Origin: Pseudofrankia coriaricola
GTDB taxonomy: Bacteria > Actinomycetota > Actinomycetes > Frankiales > Frankiaceae
Direction: 5' to 3'
Length of the DNA stretch: 64,000 bases
NCBI RefSeq assembly: GCF_001854805.1
Contig: NZ_MBLO01000220.1
Location: forward strand, 98,832-162,831
Each line of letters opens with the position of its first letter. Within the stretch, counting starts at the first letter, position 1. Below are positions 42,564 to 51,905 of the stretch, piece by piece. The notes under the pieces were generated by a model. The model was not told where the DNA came from and searched no databases. It saw only the letters and a program-made list of their open reading frames with translations. A program made the translations under genes and the position numbers.

Positions 42564-44260
42564 ACGCCACCGCCGTGACCGCCACCGCCGTGACCGCCGC
42601 CGGGCAGGCGGCCGAGGCGGGCAGCTGGGACAGCCATGACACCCGTCTGATCATCGTCGCCCTCGTCGGGATCGGCCTGATCGTCGCCCTGATCGTCTGG
42701 GCGAAGCTGCACCCGTTCCTGGCGCTCGTCCTCGGCTCGGCCTTCGTCAGCCTCGCCGCCGGCGTCGGCCTCAGCAGCGTGATCAAGAATTTCGAGACGG
42801 GTGTCGGCAGCACCCTGCAGGAGGTCGGGCTGCTCATCGCGCTGGGCGCGATGCTCGGCAAGCTGCTCGCCGACTCCGGCGGCGCCAATCGTGTGATCGA
42901 CACGCTGCTGGCCCGCGCGTCCGGGCGCGCGATCCCCTGGATGATGGCGCTGGTCGCGGTGATCATCGGTTTGCCGATGTTCTTCGAGATCGGGCTCGTG
43001 CTTCTGCTGCCCGTCATCGTGCTGGTCACCCAGCGATCCGGGCTGCGGCTGATGCGGGTGGCGATCCCGGCGCTCGCCGGCCTGTCCGCCCTGCACGGGC
43101 TGGTCCCGCCGCATCCGGGGCCGCTGCTGGCGATCTCGGCCGTGAACGCGCAGCTCGGTACCACGCTCGCGCTCGGCGTCGCGGTCGCCGTGCCGACCGT
43201 CGTGATCTGCGGCCCGCTGTTCTCGCTCCTCGCGGCCCGCTGGGTGCCGGTCGGGCCGCCCGCCGTCGCCGGCGGCGTCGACACCGCTGACGCGGCCACG
43301 ACCAGCCGGTCACGGTCGACCCGGCTCGCGACGGCCCCAGCTGGGACGGCCGGGAGCGCGCCCGCCGAAGCGGCCGAAGAGCCGGCCGCCGGGGTCGTCG
43401 CCGCGCCGACCACCACGCTGACAGCGCCACCCAAGAATGCGGCCGAGACCAAGAGCGAGGCAGAAACCGGGATCCGGACTGAAATCGCGACCCGTGCTGA
43501 GACGGGAACCCGGGCTGGGGCTGAGACCCGGACAGAGAGCGGGACTGAGACCGGGACCGCGGGCTCGGCCGTCGAGACCCGTCGCCAGCCGTCCTTCGGG
43601 GTGACGCTCGCGACGATCTTGTTCCCCGTCGCGCTAATGCTGGGCAAGGCGCTCGCGGACATCATCGACACGGACGTCAAGAACCCGTCCCAGGCGCGGG
43701 TGGTATTCGACTTCATCGGCGAGCCGCTGGCCGCGCTGACGCTCGCCGTGCTGCTCGCGATGGTGACCTTCGGGTACGCGGTCGGGTTCAGCGGCAAGGA
43801 CGTGTCATCCAAGATCGGTGCCAGCGTGGGTCCGGTCGCGGCGGTGATCCTCATCGTCGGTGCGGGCGGCGGGTTCAAGCAGTCGCTCATCGGCGCCGGC
43901 GTCGGCGACTCGGTGGCCACGTGGGCGAACAGCGCGCACATCTCGGTACTGGTCCTGGGCTACCTGGTCGCGGTCGCACTGCGGCTGGCGACCGGTTCGG
44001 CGACCGTCGCCACGGTCACCGCCGCGGGCATCGTCGCGCCGCTGGCCGCCGGCCTGAGCCCCACCCACGCCGCCCTGCTCGCCCTCGCGATCGGCACCGG
44101 CTCGCTGTTCTTCTCCCACGTCAACGACGCCGGCTTCTGGCTCGTCAAGGAGCTGTTCGGCCTCACCGTCCAGCAGACCATCAAGACCTGGTCCGTCATG
44201 GAGACCCTGGTCTCCGCCGTCGGCTTCGGCTTCGTCGCCCTCCTCTACGCGATCACCTGA
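42560..44260 (+). CDS. gntP: GntP-family gluconate:H+ symporter
   Basis: A 566-aa polytopic permease from GTG 42560, overlapping the kinase gene by 4 nt. Family motifs are FVSLAAGVGLSSVIKNFETG, LGAMLGKLLADSGGANR, GLPMFFEIGLVLLLPV, GLVPPHPGP and, in the second half, ATGSATVATVTAAGI and FFSHVNDAGFWLVKE. Typical GntP proteins have about 450 residues. The extra length is a hydrophilic loop (about residues 228-337) made of Ala/Pro and Thr/Glu repeats such as TRAETGTRAGAETRTE between the two halves. Expected to import gluconate or a related sugar acid. Confidence 0.93.
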   Translation: MNATAVTATAVTAAGQAAEAGSWDSHDTRLIIVALVGIGLIVALIVWAKLHPFLALVLGSAFVSLAAGVGLSSVIKNFETGVGSTLQEVGLLIALGAMLGKLLADSGGANRVIDTLLARASGRAIPWMMALVAVIIGLPMFFEIGLVLLLPVIVLVTQRSGLRLMRVAIPALAGLSALHGLVPPHPGPLLAISAVNAQLGTTLALGVAVAVPTVVICGPLFSLLAARWVPVGPPAVAGGVDTADAATTSRSRSTRLATAPAGTAGSAPAEAAEEPAAGVVAAPTTTLTAPPKNAAETKSEAETGIRTEIATRAETGTRAGAETRTESGTETGTAGSAVETRRQPSFGVTLATILFPVALMLGKALADIIDTDVKNPSQARVVFDFIGEPLAALTLAVLLAMVTFGYAVGFSGKDVSSKIGASVGPVAAVILIVGAGGGFKQSLIGAGVGDSVATWANSAHISVLVLGYLVAVALRLATGSATVATVTAAGIVAPLAAGLSPTHAALLALAIGTGSLFFSHVNDAGFWLVKELFGLTVQQTIKTWSVMETLVSAVGFGFVALLYAIT

Positions 44261-44418
44261 CGCGCGCTTGGCTGGGACCGCTCCGGCCCCCGTCGCCTCA
44301 TCCGCACCTAGTGGTGGTGCCGCCGCAGCCAATGTCGGCCCGGCGGCATCGCCGCGCGGGACCACGATCGGTGGCTACCAACCGCTTGCGTGGCGATACG
44401 CCGGGTACATGGGCTGCG

Positions 44419-46488
44419 ATGGACGAAGGGCCGGACACGCGGACGTTCCAGGCGGGCCAGGGTGCCGTCGGCTGGGACCCGGCCGACCTCGATGCGGCCC
44501 GCCTGCACCGGGCCGTCTCGGGTGTCGGCATCGGGCTGTGGGACTGGGATGTCGGCAGCGGGCGGGTGCTCGCCGACTGTGCCGCCGCCCGGCTGCTCGG
44601 CCTGGGTAAGGACGCGGGGCCGGTGTCGATAGACGACGTCCTGGCGAGGGTGCATCCCGACGAGCGGGCGACGTTCCTGCGTGCCCGGGATGTGGCACTG
44701 CGCGCGAGAAGCACCTTCCTGGAGGAGTACCGGGTGATACACCCGGACGGCGCGGTGACCTGGGTGCAGACACGCGCCGGGGTGCTCGTCGACGCGGCGG
44801 ACGACACGCTGCGCGTCATCGGCTTCACGACCGACCGGACCTCGGCCCGCACGGTGCGGGAACGGGTCGCCCGGGCGCTCGACCACGTGAGCGACATCGT
44901 GCTCGTGCTCGACGAGGACGACACGATCGTCTACGCGAACATCGAGGCGGTGCGGCAGTTCGGCATGGCTCGCCAGGACATCGTGGGCCGGGCGGCCGCG
45001 GACCTGCCCCTCTCCCCGGTCCGCGACCACGTAGCGGAGCTGCGCCGCCGACGCGCCGACCCGGTCGCGCCAGGGGAGTCGAACTCGGCCACGGTGCTCG
45101 AGGTCGAGGAGACCGACGCGGCCGGCGTGTGGTGGGCGGTCCGCATGTTCACGATCCCCGACGGCCTGGTCGTCACGATGCGCAACGCCGACGCGCGCCA
45201 CCGCGCCGACGCGGAGCGGGCGGAGCTGATCGGGTCGCTGTCGTCGGCTCTGCGCCGCTCCCGGCAGTTGCTCGACGTCACGGTCGAGCTCGGCCAGGCC
45301 CTGACGGTGGACGAGCTGTGTGACGTCGCCACCCGGACGAGCACATCCAACCTCGGCGTGCACTTCACCGGCGTCGTGCTGCTGGAGGATGACGGCCCGC
45401 CGCGGGTCATCACCCGGCCGCACTCGGACTTCCTCACCCGAGCCTGGGCGCGGATGCCCGATTTCGGCCCGGCCGTCACCGCCCAGCTGCTACATACCGG
45501 TCAGCCCCGGTTCGACGAGAGCCGGGCGGGCTACCTGCGCGACTTCCCGGACCGGGCGCCGAACCTTGACGCGATGAGCATCGACGCGATGGCCAGCCTG
45601 CCGTTGATCGTGTCAGGGCGCCCGATCGGCGTGATGCTGCTGGGCTGGCCGACCCCGCGGGTCTTCGACGAGGACGAGCGCCGTTTCCTGCTCACCCTCG
45701 TCGGCCCGTTCGCCCAGGCGATCGAACGGGCCCGCCTCTACGAACGGCAGATGTCCACCGTCGAGACGCTGCAGCGCGCCGTCCTGCCTCGGACGCTTCC
45801 CGACCTCGACCACGTACGGCTGGCCGCCCGCTACCTGCCGGCCGCCCGCGACATCGGGATCGGCGGCGACTGGTACGACGCGACGGTGCTCTCCGACGGA
45901 ACGGTGAGCCTCGTGGTCGGCGACGTCGGCGGCCACGGCCTGCTGGCGGTCTCGACCATGGCCGAGCTGCGGCACGCCGCCCGGGCCTATGCGCTGCAGC
46001 TGCAGCCGCCGGCGGACATCACCACCCAGCTGTCGGCCAACCTCGGCGAACGGACGGACGAGGCGCTCGCGACCGCCGTGGTCGCCCATCTGGATCCCGA
46101 GACGGGCTGGCTGACCTGGTCATGCGCCGGGCACCCGCCACCGCTTCTCCTGGCCGCCGAACCCGAAGCGGGCGAGGCGGGAGGAGTCGGGGCGACGCGG
46201 TACCTGGAGGACGTGCACGGCCCGATCCTCGGCGTCGACACCTCGGCCACCTACGGCCAGAGCAGCGTGCAGCTCCCGCCGGGAGCGGGGCTCCTGCTTT
46301 ACAGCGACGGCCTGGTCGAGCGCCGGGGCCGATCGCTGACAGATCAGCTCGCGGCGCTCGCCGCGGCCGCGGCGGCCGCGCTGCGGCCCCCTGAGGATCC
46401 CGGCGCCCTCTGCGACCACATCCTGCGCGCGGTCGCCCCGCGGGAGCGTGAGGACGACCTGTGCCTGCTCGTCGTCGCCACGAGCTGA
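44419..46488 (+). CDS. PAS-GAF-SpoIIE serine phosphatase
   Basis: A 689-aa soluble signalling protein from ATG 44419. A first PAS domain (about 30-140) has GVGIGLWDWDVGSGRVL, HPDERATFLRA, EYRVIHPDGAVTWVQTR. A second PAS (about 155-250) has SDIVLVLDEDDTIVYAN. A GAF domain (about 290-440) follows, then the PP2C-like SpoIIE domain (about 450-689) with IGGDWYDATVLSDG, VVGDVGGHGL, CAGHPPPLLL, YSDGLVERRG and REDDLCLLV. These Asp and Gly residues hold the metal centre that dephosphorylates anti-sigma-factor antagonists. No anti-sigma kinase or antagonist gene is adjacent, so its partner is elsewhere. A hairpin separates it from the convergent membrane gene. Confidence 0.93.
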   Translation: MDEGPDTRTFQAGQGAVGWDPADLDAARLHRAVSGVGIGLWDWDVGSGRVLADCAAARLLGLGKDAGPVSIDDVLARVHPDERATFLRARDVALRARSTFLEEYRVIHPDGAVTWVQTRAGVLVDAADDTLRVIGFTTDRTSARTVRERVARALDHVSDIVLVLDEDDTIVYANIEAVRQFGMARQDIVGRAAADLPLSPVRDHVAELRRRRADPVAPGESNSATVLEVEETDAAGVWWAVRMFTIPDGLVVTMRNADARHRADAERAELIGSLSSALRRSRQLLDVTVELGQALTVDELCDVATRTSTSNLGVHFTGVVLLEDDGPPRVITRPHSDFLTRAWARMPDFGPAVTAQLLHTGQPRFDESRAGYLRDFPDRAPNLDAMSIDAMASLPLIVSGRPIGVMLLGWPTPRVFDEDERRFLLTLVGPFAQAIERARLYERQMSTVETLQRAVLPRTLPDLDHVRLAARYLPAARDIGIGGDWYDATVLSDGTVSLVVGDVGGHGLLAVSTMAELRHAARAYALQLQPPADITTQLSANLGERTDEALATAVVAHLDPETGWLTWSCAGHPPPLLLAAEPEAGEAGGVGATRYLEDVHGPILGVDTSATYGQSSVQLPPGAGLLLYSDGLVERRGRSLTDQLAALAAAAAAALRPPEDPGALCDHILRAVAPREREDDLCLLVVATS

Positions 46489-46489
46489 C

Positions 46490-46511
46490 GCCACCGGCGG
46501 GCTCCGGTGGC
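46490..46511. terminator. Hairpin between convergent genes
   Basis: Perfect 8-bp stem (46490-46497 with 46504-46511) with 6-nt loop, in the 40 nt between the phosphatase stop and the convergent membrane gene stop. Confidence 0.65.
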
Positions 46512-46528
46512 TCAGCGTGCCGGGCAGA

Positions 46529-47668
46529 TCAGGCGGGGCCGGCGCCGGGAGCGGCCGTGGGGGCGGGTGTGGCCCCAGCCGTGCCGCCGGGCAGGCCGAA
46601 GCCGCGGCCGACGTCGGGGCGGCGCAGCTTCCAGATCAGGCCGTCGTAGAACAGGTGCAGCCCGCCGGCGATGAGCACGAACAGCGTGAAGTACGGATAG
46701 CCGACCGAGGTCAGGCCGGCCAGGACCGCGCCGATGCCCGCCAGGTAGGCGGCCAGGAAGCCGGTGCGGCCGGCCCTGGAGCGCACCACCGCCGAGACAG
46801 GCCCCGTGCGCAGGTCCGCGGTGTCGGGGGCGGGCGCGCCGGGCTTGGCCCGCGGCCGGTAACGGCCCTCCAGATGGTGGTGGACGATCAGGAAGTACTC
46901 GGCGGCGTGTGCGCCGACGTAGGCGACGAAGCCGAGCAGCGGGTTGACGGCGATCAGCGCGATCAGCGCGAGGGTGGAGCCGACATAGATCCACTTTGCC
47001 GGGTTGGCGGTGGCGTGGCGGCGCTCGGCGAGCACCCAGCGCGCGAGCGCGACCAGCGCGAACAGCGCGGCGAACGGCAGCAGGACCCGGGCGACGGGCG
47101 CCGCGTCGGTGAGCAGGTCCAGGGCGCGCCGGTTGGCGCCGCCGAGGTCGGCGGCGGCGATCTTGTCCGCGGTCCCGTCGGCGGCGGCCGCGGCGAGGAC
47201 GGCGGTCACCAGGGCGCCGTAGAGCACCATGCGCTCGAGGTTGCCGTGGCTGTCGCCAGCCTTGCGGCCGTAGATCCGGGTGAGGCCGTAGCGCTGCTGC
47301 AGGGTGTGCACGGCGTTCCACGTCGCCGCGATGACGGCGAGGAGCGCCAGGCTGACATACAGCCCGAACAGCACCAGCCCGGCGAGGACGAACGGGCTGA
47401 CGACGAACACGGCCCTCCGGGTGGCGAACTGCCGGCGGTCTCCGTAGACCAGCAGGAGCGTCAGCGGCTGGTGCATGACCGAGAACATCAGCGTCGCCGC
47501 GACCAGCCAGCGCACGGCCGGCGCGTTGCCGGAGACCGCCCACGCGGCGAGCGCGAACGGCACCCACAGGGCCGCGACGGTCAGGTCGTAGCCAGCCGAC
47601 CGGATCCAGCGCGGGCGGCGGGAGGCGGGCAGTTGGGGAGCGACCCGCGCGGTCGTCACGGCCGTCAT
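46529..47668 (-). CDS. Polytopic membrane protein with conserved-looking histidines
   Basis: A 379-aa protein from ATG 47668 with eight or more membrane helices. I cannot name a family. Histidines fall at helix edges: MHQPLTLLL, TWNAVHTLQQRYGLTRIYGRK, YVGAHAAEYFLIVHHHLEGRY and LHLFYDGLIWKLRRPD. Spaced His clusters facing one side of a membrane are found in membrane di-iron oxygenases and desaturases, so an oxidative or metal-binding role is conceivable but unproven. The C-terminus is a Gly/Ala/Pro tail. It stands alone on the minus strand, convergent with the phosphatase and divergent from a broken regulator gene. Confidence 0.75.
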   Translation of the reverse strand: MTAVTTARVAPQLPASRRPRWIRSAGYDLTVAALWVPFALAAWAVSGNAPAVRWLVAATLMFSVMHQPLTLLLVYGDRRQFATRRAVFVVSPFVLAGLVLFGLYVSLALLAVIAATWNAVHTLQQRYGLTRIYGRKAGDSHGNLERMVLYGALVTAVLAAAAADGTADKIAAADLGGANRRALDLLTDAAPVARVLLPFAALFALVALARWVLAERRHATANPAKWIYVGSTLALIALIAVNPLLGFVAYVGAHAAEYFLIVHHHLEGRYRPRAKPGAPAPDTADLRTGPVSAVVRSRAGRTGFLAAYLAGIGAVLAGLTSVGYPYFTLFVLIAGGLHLFYDGLIWKLRRPDVGRGFGLPGGTAGATPAPTAAPGAGPA

Positions 47669-47893
47669 GACCGGGCTCCGACGAACGGTGGCGCGACGGA
47701 TGACAGCGCGGGGCAATGCATCAGGCCGACCTCCTGGCATGGAAGCGACGCTTTGTCGTGACCTGCTGTATAGCGAACAACGGCCGCATCGTCCACGGAC
47801 AACGGCCCCGGAACGGGTGAACATGGCCAGCCGTGGCCGACGGCTCTCGTGGGCGCGGCACTGAACCGGCCGGCGTTGCTTCATCCTTGGGCT

Positions 47894-50142
47894 GTGCGGA
47901 ATCAGGACCGCCCGTTTGTCGGGCGGCAGGAGGAGATGGTGCTGCTGCGTTCGCGTTCGCGGACGGCGGCGGAAGGCCGGGGCGGTGTCGTGCTGGTGAC
48001 CGGCCCCGCGGGGATCGGCAAGACCCGGCTGGTCGAGGAGGCGTTGAGGCCGGGCGCGAGGTCCCCGGCCAGCCTGCCGGCGGGCGCGTCGGCACGGGTG
48101 CCGGTTGGCCGTGGCTACTGCCTCGCCGACCATGCCGCGCCGGCGCTGTGGCCCTGGCAGCAGGCGCTGCGCGCCCTCGCCCGGCACAGCGGGCGACCGG
48201 CGGGAATCGCCTCGACGCTCGACTTGCTCGAGGGGGCCCGAATCCGCCATGCGCCTGGCGACGCGGCGAGTGCCGCCGCGGCGCGGTTCGCCGCCCTGGC
48301 CGGGGTCGCCGATGCGGTGCTGACCGCCGCCGCCGAACCCGCTGGTGATCGTGCTGGAGGACCTGCACTGGGCCGACACGAACAGCGTTGAACTGCTGCG
48401 GCAGGTCGCCGGCGGGATCGTCGACAGCCACCTGCTGCTGATCGCGACGCTGCGCGCCCTGCCGGGCGAGCCTGGCGATGCCGTGCGTGAGTTCTCCCGG
48501 CTGGACAGCGTCCACGCCATGCCGTTGCGACCACTGACGGCCGACGCGATCCGGGAGTACCTCACCGCGCTCGACCCGGCAGGCTCCTCCGCCGCGCGTG
48601 CCGAGGAGGTGGCGCGGCGCAGCGGCGGGCTGCCCCTCCTGCTCGACGCCGCGGCCTCCGACACCGGCACCCCTGGGACGGTCGCGGTACGCGATCTCGT
48701 CGAAGCGCTGCTGGCTCAGCTTCCGAAGCCGGCACGGCGCGTCGTCCAGGTCGCCGCGCTGCTGCGCCCGCCGGTGGACACCGAACTCGTCGGCCAGGTT
48801 GCGGAGGTCGACGGGTCGACGGCCGGGCTGGCGCTGGACGCCGCGTGCCGTGCCGGCCTGCTGACCCGGACGACCTCATGGACCGGCATCGAGGGACAGG
48901 GGCTCGAGTTCACCCACGGCCTGCTGGCCGAAGGGCTGGGGGCCTTCTCGACCCGGTCGAGCGGCGCGAGATCCACCGGCGGGCCGCCGTCACGTTGCAG
49001 GCGCGACCGGCGACGGTTCCCGGGCTCGCCGCCGAGGTCGCTGGTCACTGGCGCCGGGCCGGCGGCTGTCCGCCGTCCTGGGGCAGCAGTGGCGGATCAG
49101 AGCCGCCTATCAGCTCGGTCGGCTCGACGTCGTGGACGAGGCGATGGCCGCCGTCGCGACGCTGGCGGACCGCAGCGGCCTCCCGCTGGCGAGCTGGCAT
49201 CGGTTGCGCGGTGTGGCAGCCCAGGCCGCGTTGGAAGGCAGGTTCGCCGCCGCGCGGTCGGCCAACCTCGAGGCCCACCGGCTGGGCTCGCGTGCCGGAG
49301 ACGCGCAGTCAGCCGGCATGAGCTACGCCTTCGCCGCCCACCTGGCCATGCTGCGAGGGGACGCCGTCGAGCTCCCGGATGACTACTGGCCGGCGTTGGA
49401 AGCATTCCCGCCGTCACCGCTGATGACGGTGTTCCGGGCCAACACCCTTCTACTCGAGGGGCGCCGTGAGGAAGCCAGGGTCTGGTACGAGCGACTGCGC
49501 TCGATGCTCGACGACCCGGTGGTGGATATCCGGTGGCTCGGGGTACTGATGCTGCTGATCGACCTGGTCGAGGCATTCGGGGACCCGCGGGCCGGGGAGG
49601 CCCTCGCCACCCAGCTGAAGCCCTACGCCGCCTACCCCGGGGCGGTCGGAACACCGACGGCCTTCTTCGCTGGCTCCATGCAGGGCCCGTACGGACGCGC
49701 GCTGGGCCACGCGGGGCAGCTGCGCGATGCCGAGGCAGCGCTGCGGGCGGCGATCATGCATGACACCGCGCTCGGCGCGCGCCCCCACATCGTGCTGGGC
49801 AGGCTGGCCCTTGCCGAGGTGCTGCGCCGCCTCGACGATCCTGACGCCGCGGCGACCCTCGCAGCCGCGGCGGCGGCCGAGGCTCGCCGGCTGGACATGC
49901 CCGGGTCGCTGGCCCGCACCGACCGGCTGCTCGCCGACCTGGCCTCCGTCCGGCGGGAGACCGACCCATTGACCCCCCGCGAACACGAGGTGGCCGCGCT
50001 CGTCGTCCAGGCCATGTCCAACCGGGAGATCGCGGCGCGGCTGGTACTCAGCGAGCGCACCATCGAAAACCACGTCCGCTCTATCCTCGCCAAGTTCGGC
50101 TGCACCAACCGAACCGAGCTGGTCGCACGCTGGCGGTCGTAA
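47894..50142 (+). pseudogene. Frameshifted LuxR-type ATPase (LAL) regulator with internal deletion
   Basis: The pieces together form a large ATP-binding LuxR regulator, but in three frames. The first part (from GTG 47894) has DRPFVGRQEEM, Walker A TGPAGIGKTRLVEEAL and VPVGRGYCLADHAAPALWPW. The frame shifts near 48330-48343 to continue as LVIVLEDLHWADTNSVELLR, shifts again near 48940 in a G run to DPVERREIHRRAAVTL, and again near 49065 to LSAVLGQQWRIRAAYQ. At that last point about 160 residues of helical repeats are missing compared with the paralogue at 55222. The 3' part, with an intact LuxR helix-turn-helix (MSNREIAARLVLSERTIENH), is open to 50142. Confidence 0.85.
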
Positions 50143-50202
50143 ACAGGAGTCGAGGCGGCCGCCCAGCACCATGCGCATGTGCGGGCGGGAAGGGGCGTCG
50201 CG

Positions 50203-50997
50203 TTATTGGACGTCGAACTCGATGGCGACGACGCCGCCGGCGAACTGCGGCGGGGTGCCGAGTGGGCTGGCGACGATGTAGTGACCGGTGGGCAGCTTCG
50301 CCACGCCATAGCCAGGCGTGCCAGGCTGCGGTTGAACCCCGGCGATGATGTCGGTGGTCGTGTCCAGGTCGGTCGTTCCGGCCGCGACGCCGGCCGCGGT
50401 CGCGGTCGCCCCGTCCTTGACCTTGGCGAGCAGCAGGACGAAGCCGGCCTTCGCCGGGTCGCCGGCGTTGGTGAACGTGATGGCGACCGGTCCGGCGGGA
50501 ACGGACGCCGGCAGGCCGGTGAGTGTCCCGGCGTTGTTGGTCACGGCGAGCTTGGGGTAGCCGCAGTTGTCGACCATCCAGGCGTCGACGGCCTGGCCCG
50601 CGGCGATCAGCCCGCTGCCCTCGTAGTCGATGGGCTTGCCCTGCTTGGCAGTGTTCACTACCGAGACCAGGACGTCGACCTTGCTTGTCAGTTCGGCGGG
50701 GATGTTCGCGCGCAGCGTCGTGGCCAGCGGTTCGGCGGTCGCCGCGAAGGCCTGCAGCTCCTGGGCGGTCGGGGTCGGTGCGTCGGGGTCGAACCCCGGG
50801 AGGTCGAGGCCGTTGATCGCGAGTTCGGCGGTGCAGGCGGCCTGCACGTCGCCCCCGGTCGCCGCCGCGGCGGCCGAGCTGGCGGTCGCGGTGGCATTCG
50901 CCCCGTCGGAGGACGAGGAGCAGGCGGTGGCCGCGGCGAGGGTCGCGGCGGCGAGCACGGCAGCCGCGCCACGACGGCCGGCGGAGGGTGACAGCAC
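50203..50997 (-). CDS. Secreted lipoprotein of unknown function
   Basis: A 264-aa protein from GTG 50997. The signal peptide ends in a lipobox-like ATAC with Cys about residue 26, then a Ser/Ala/Thr linker. The mature part begins GDVQAACTAELAINGLDLPG and is helical up to a Cys in MVDNCGYPKL. It ends as a beta sandwich: GPVAITFTNAGDPAKAGFVL, LPTGHYIVASPLGTPPQFAGG and AIEFDVQ. The two Cys probably form a disulfide. The C-terminal part looks like a cupredoxin-like or plastocyanin-like sandwich without copper ligands. No functional partner is evident. Confidence 0.75.
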   Translation of the reverse strand: MLSPSAGRRGAAAVLAAATLAAATACSSSSDGANATATASSAAAAATGGDVQAACTAELAINGLDLPGFDPDAPTPTAQELQAFAATAEPLATTLRANIPAELTSKVDVLVSVVNTAKQGKPIDYEGSGLIAAGQAVDAWMVDNCGYPKLAVTNNAGTLTGLPASVPAGPVAITFTNAGDPAKAGFVLLLAKVKDGATATAAGVAAGTTDLDTTTDIIAGVQPQPGTPGYGVAKLPTGHYIVASPLGTPPQFAGGVVAIEFDVQ

Positions 50998-51402
50998 GGG
51001 TTCACTCCTGGGAATGGTGGGACGGTGGGCGTGTCGGATCTGGAGATGCTTCGCGGCGGTGGTTCTCGCTCTTTCCCGTCGCGGCAGGTCAACGGTTGAT
51101 GTCGTCTCGACCGCGACACCAACGCTCGCTCGCCGCCGCGTCGGTACCGGTTGGACTGGTCGGCCATAACCGCGTCGACCGGTCCGATCCGATGCCGCGC
51201 GCTTCGTTGCTGCGAGGTGTATTTCGATTCCGTCCGGCCCGCGACGATCTGCAATCTGTATGCCGCGGATTCAGATTCAGGGGTGGTAAGGTCCGCGGTC
51301 GGCGGGTGGTGGGGCGCTGGTTCTGGGTGACGACCGCGCGGGCACCCTGGTCAGGTGATCTCGGTTACTCGCGCCGAACGACGTAGGCAGACCTTTCCCG
51401 GC
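50998..51402. other. Intergenic region between the lipoprotein and VOC genes
   Basis: About 400 bp upstream of the lipoprotein gene. No gene or clear repeat. A less GC-rich stretch at about 51215-51280 may be its promoter. Confidence 0.3.
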
Positions 51403-51861
51403 TTACGTCTGGTAGCCCGGTGCTGGTGTGCCGGGAGGGTTGTAGACGCCCGGCCGACCTGCCGGGTTTGGGACACAGATCTCTCCCTCCAGCCCGTCTG
51501 GGTCACGGAAGAACAGGCTGAGGGTCGGACCGAAATCGGTGACGAAGCCGTCGGACGCGCCGCGAGCGACGAGCCGTTCCCTAATCAGGTCGAACGCCTC
51601 CAGGGAGGCGGCCTGCAAACCCAGGTGATCGATACGGCCCCGGCCGAACATCGGCGTCTGACGCCGCGCTTCGGTGTTGCCGGGAATCTCGAAGACATTG
51701 AGTTCGGTGGCCAGGCCGATCTGGACAAAGGACAGTCGACCTCCGCCGGGTCCTGGCACCTCCCCGGCGACGGTGGCGTCGAACACCTCGTGGTAGAAGG
51801 CGTGCAGCCGCTCACCGTCACCCGTAAGGAGTGCCACATGGTTCACGCCGTTCAGCAACAT
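51403..51861 (-). CDS. VOC (glyoxalase/dioxygenase fold) family protein
   Basis: A 152-aa protein from ATG 51861. Two beta-alpha-beta-beta-beta modules: NGVNHVALLTGDGERLHAFY and GRIDHLGLQAASLEAFDLIR. Candidate metal ligands are His8, the His in DHLGL and the Glu in DGLEGEICVPN, as in glyoxalase I. The last 15 residues are a Pro/Gly tail. It may be a lactoylglutathione-lyase-like, fosfomycin-resistance-like or dioxygenase enzyme. A mini-ORF with a strong ribosome-binding site overlaps its start, and it is divergent from a GshB-like/MAPEG operon, which favours a thiol-related role. Confidence 0.85.
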   Translation of the reverse strand: MLLNGVNHVALLTGDGERLHAFYHEVFDATVAGEVPGPGGGRLSFVQIGLATELNVFEIPGNTEARRQTPMFGRGRIDHLGLQAASLEAFDLIRERLVARGASDGFVTDFGPTLSLFFRDPDGLEGEICVPNPAGRPGVYNPPGTPAPGYQT

Positions 51862-51905
51862 CCCCGGCCTTCCGTCGACTTTTCCGGGTGCTCCTCGAAC
51901 TTCAT
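51852..51905 (-). CDS. 17-codon leader ORF ending in Cys-Cys, overlapping the VOC start
   Basis: On the minus strand GGAGG (51917-51913) is followed after 7 nt by ATG 51905. The ORF reads MKFEEHPEKSTEGRGCC and stops at TGA 51854-51852, seven nt past the VOC ATG at 51861. The VOC gene itself has no comparable ribosome-binding site, so its translation probably depends on ribosomes finishing this leader. Leader peptides ending in Cys codons act as cysteine attenuators in mycobacteria. Alternatively it could be the real VOC N-terminus separated by a frameshift. Confidence 0.5.
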   Translation of the reverse strand: MKFEEHPEKSTEGRGCC

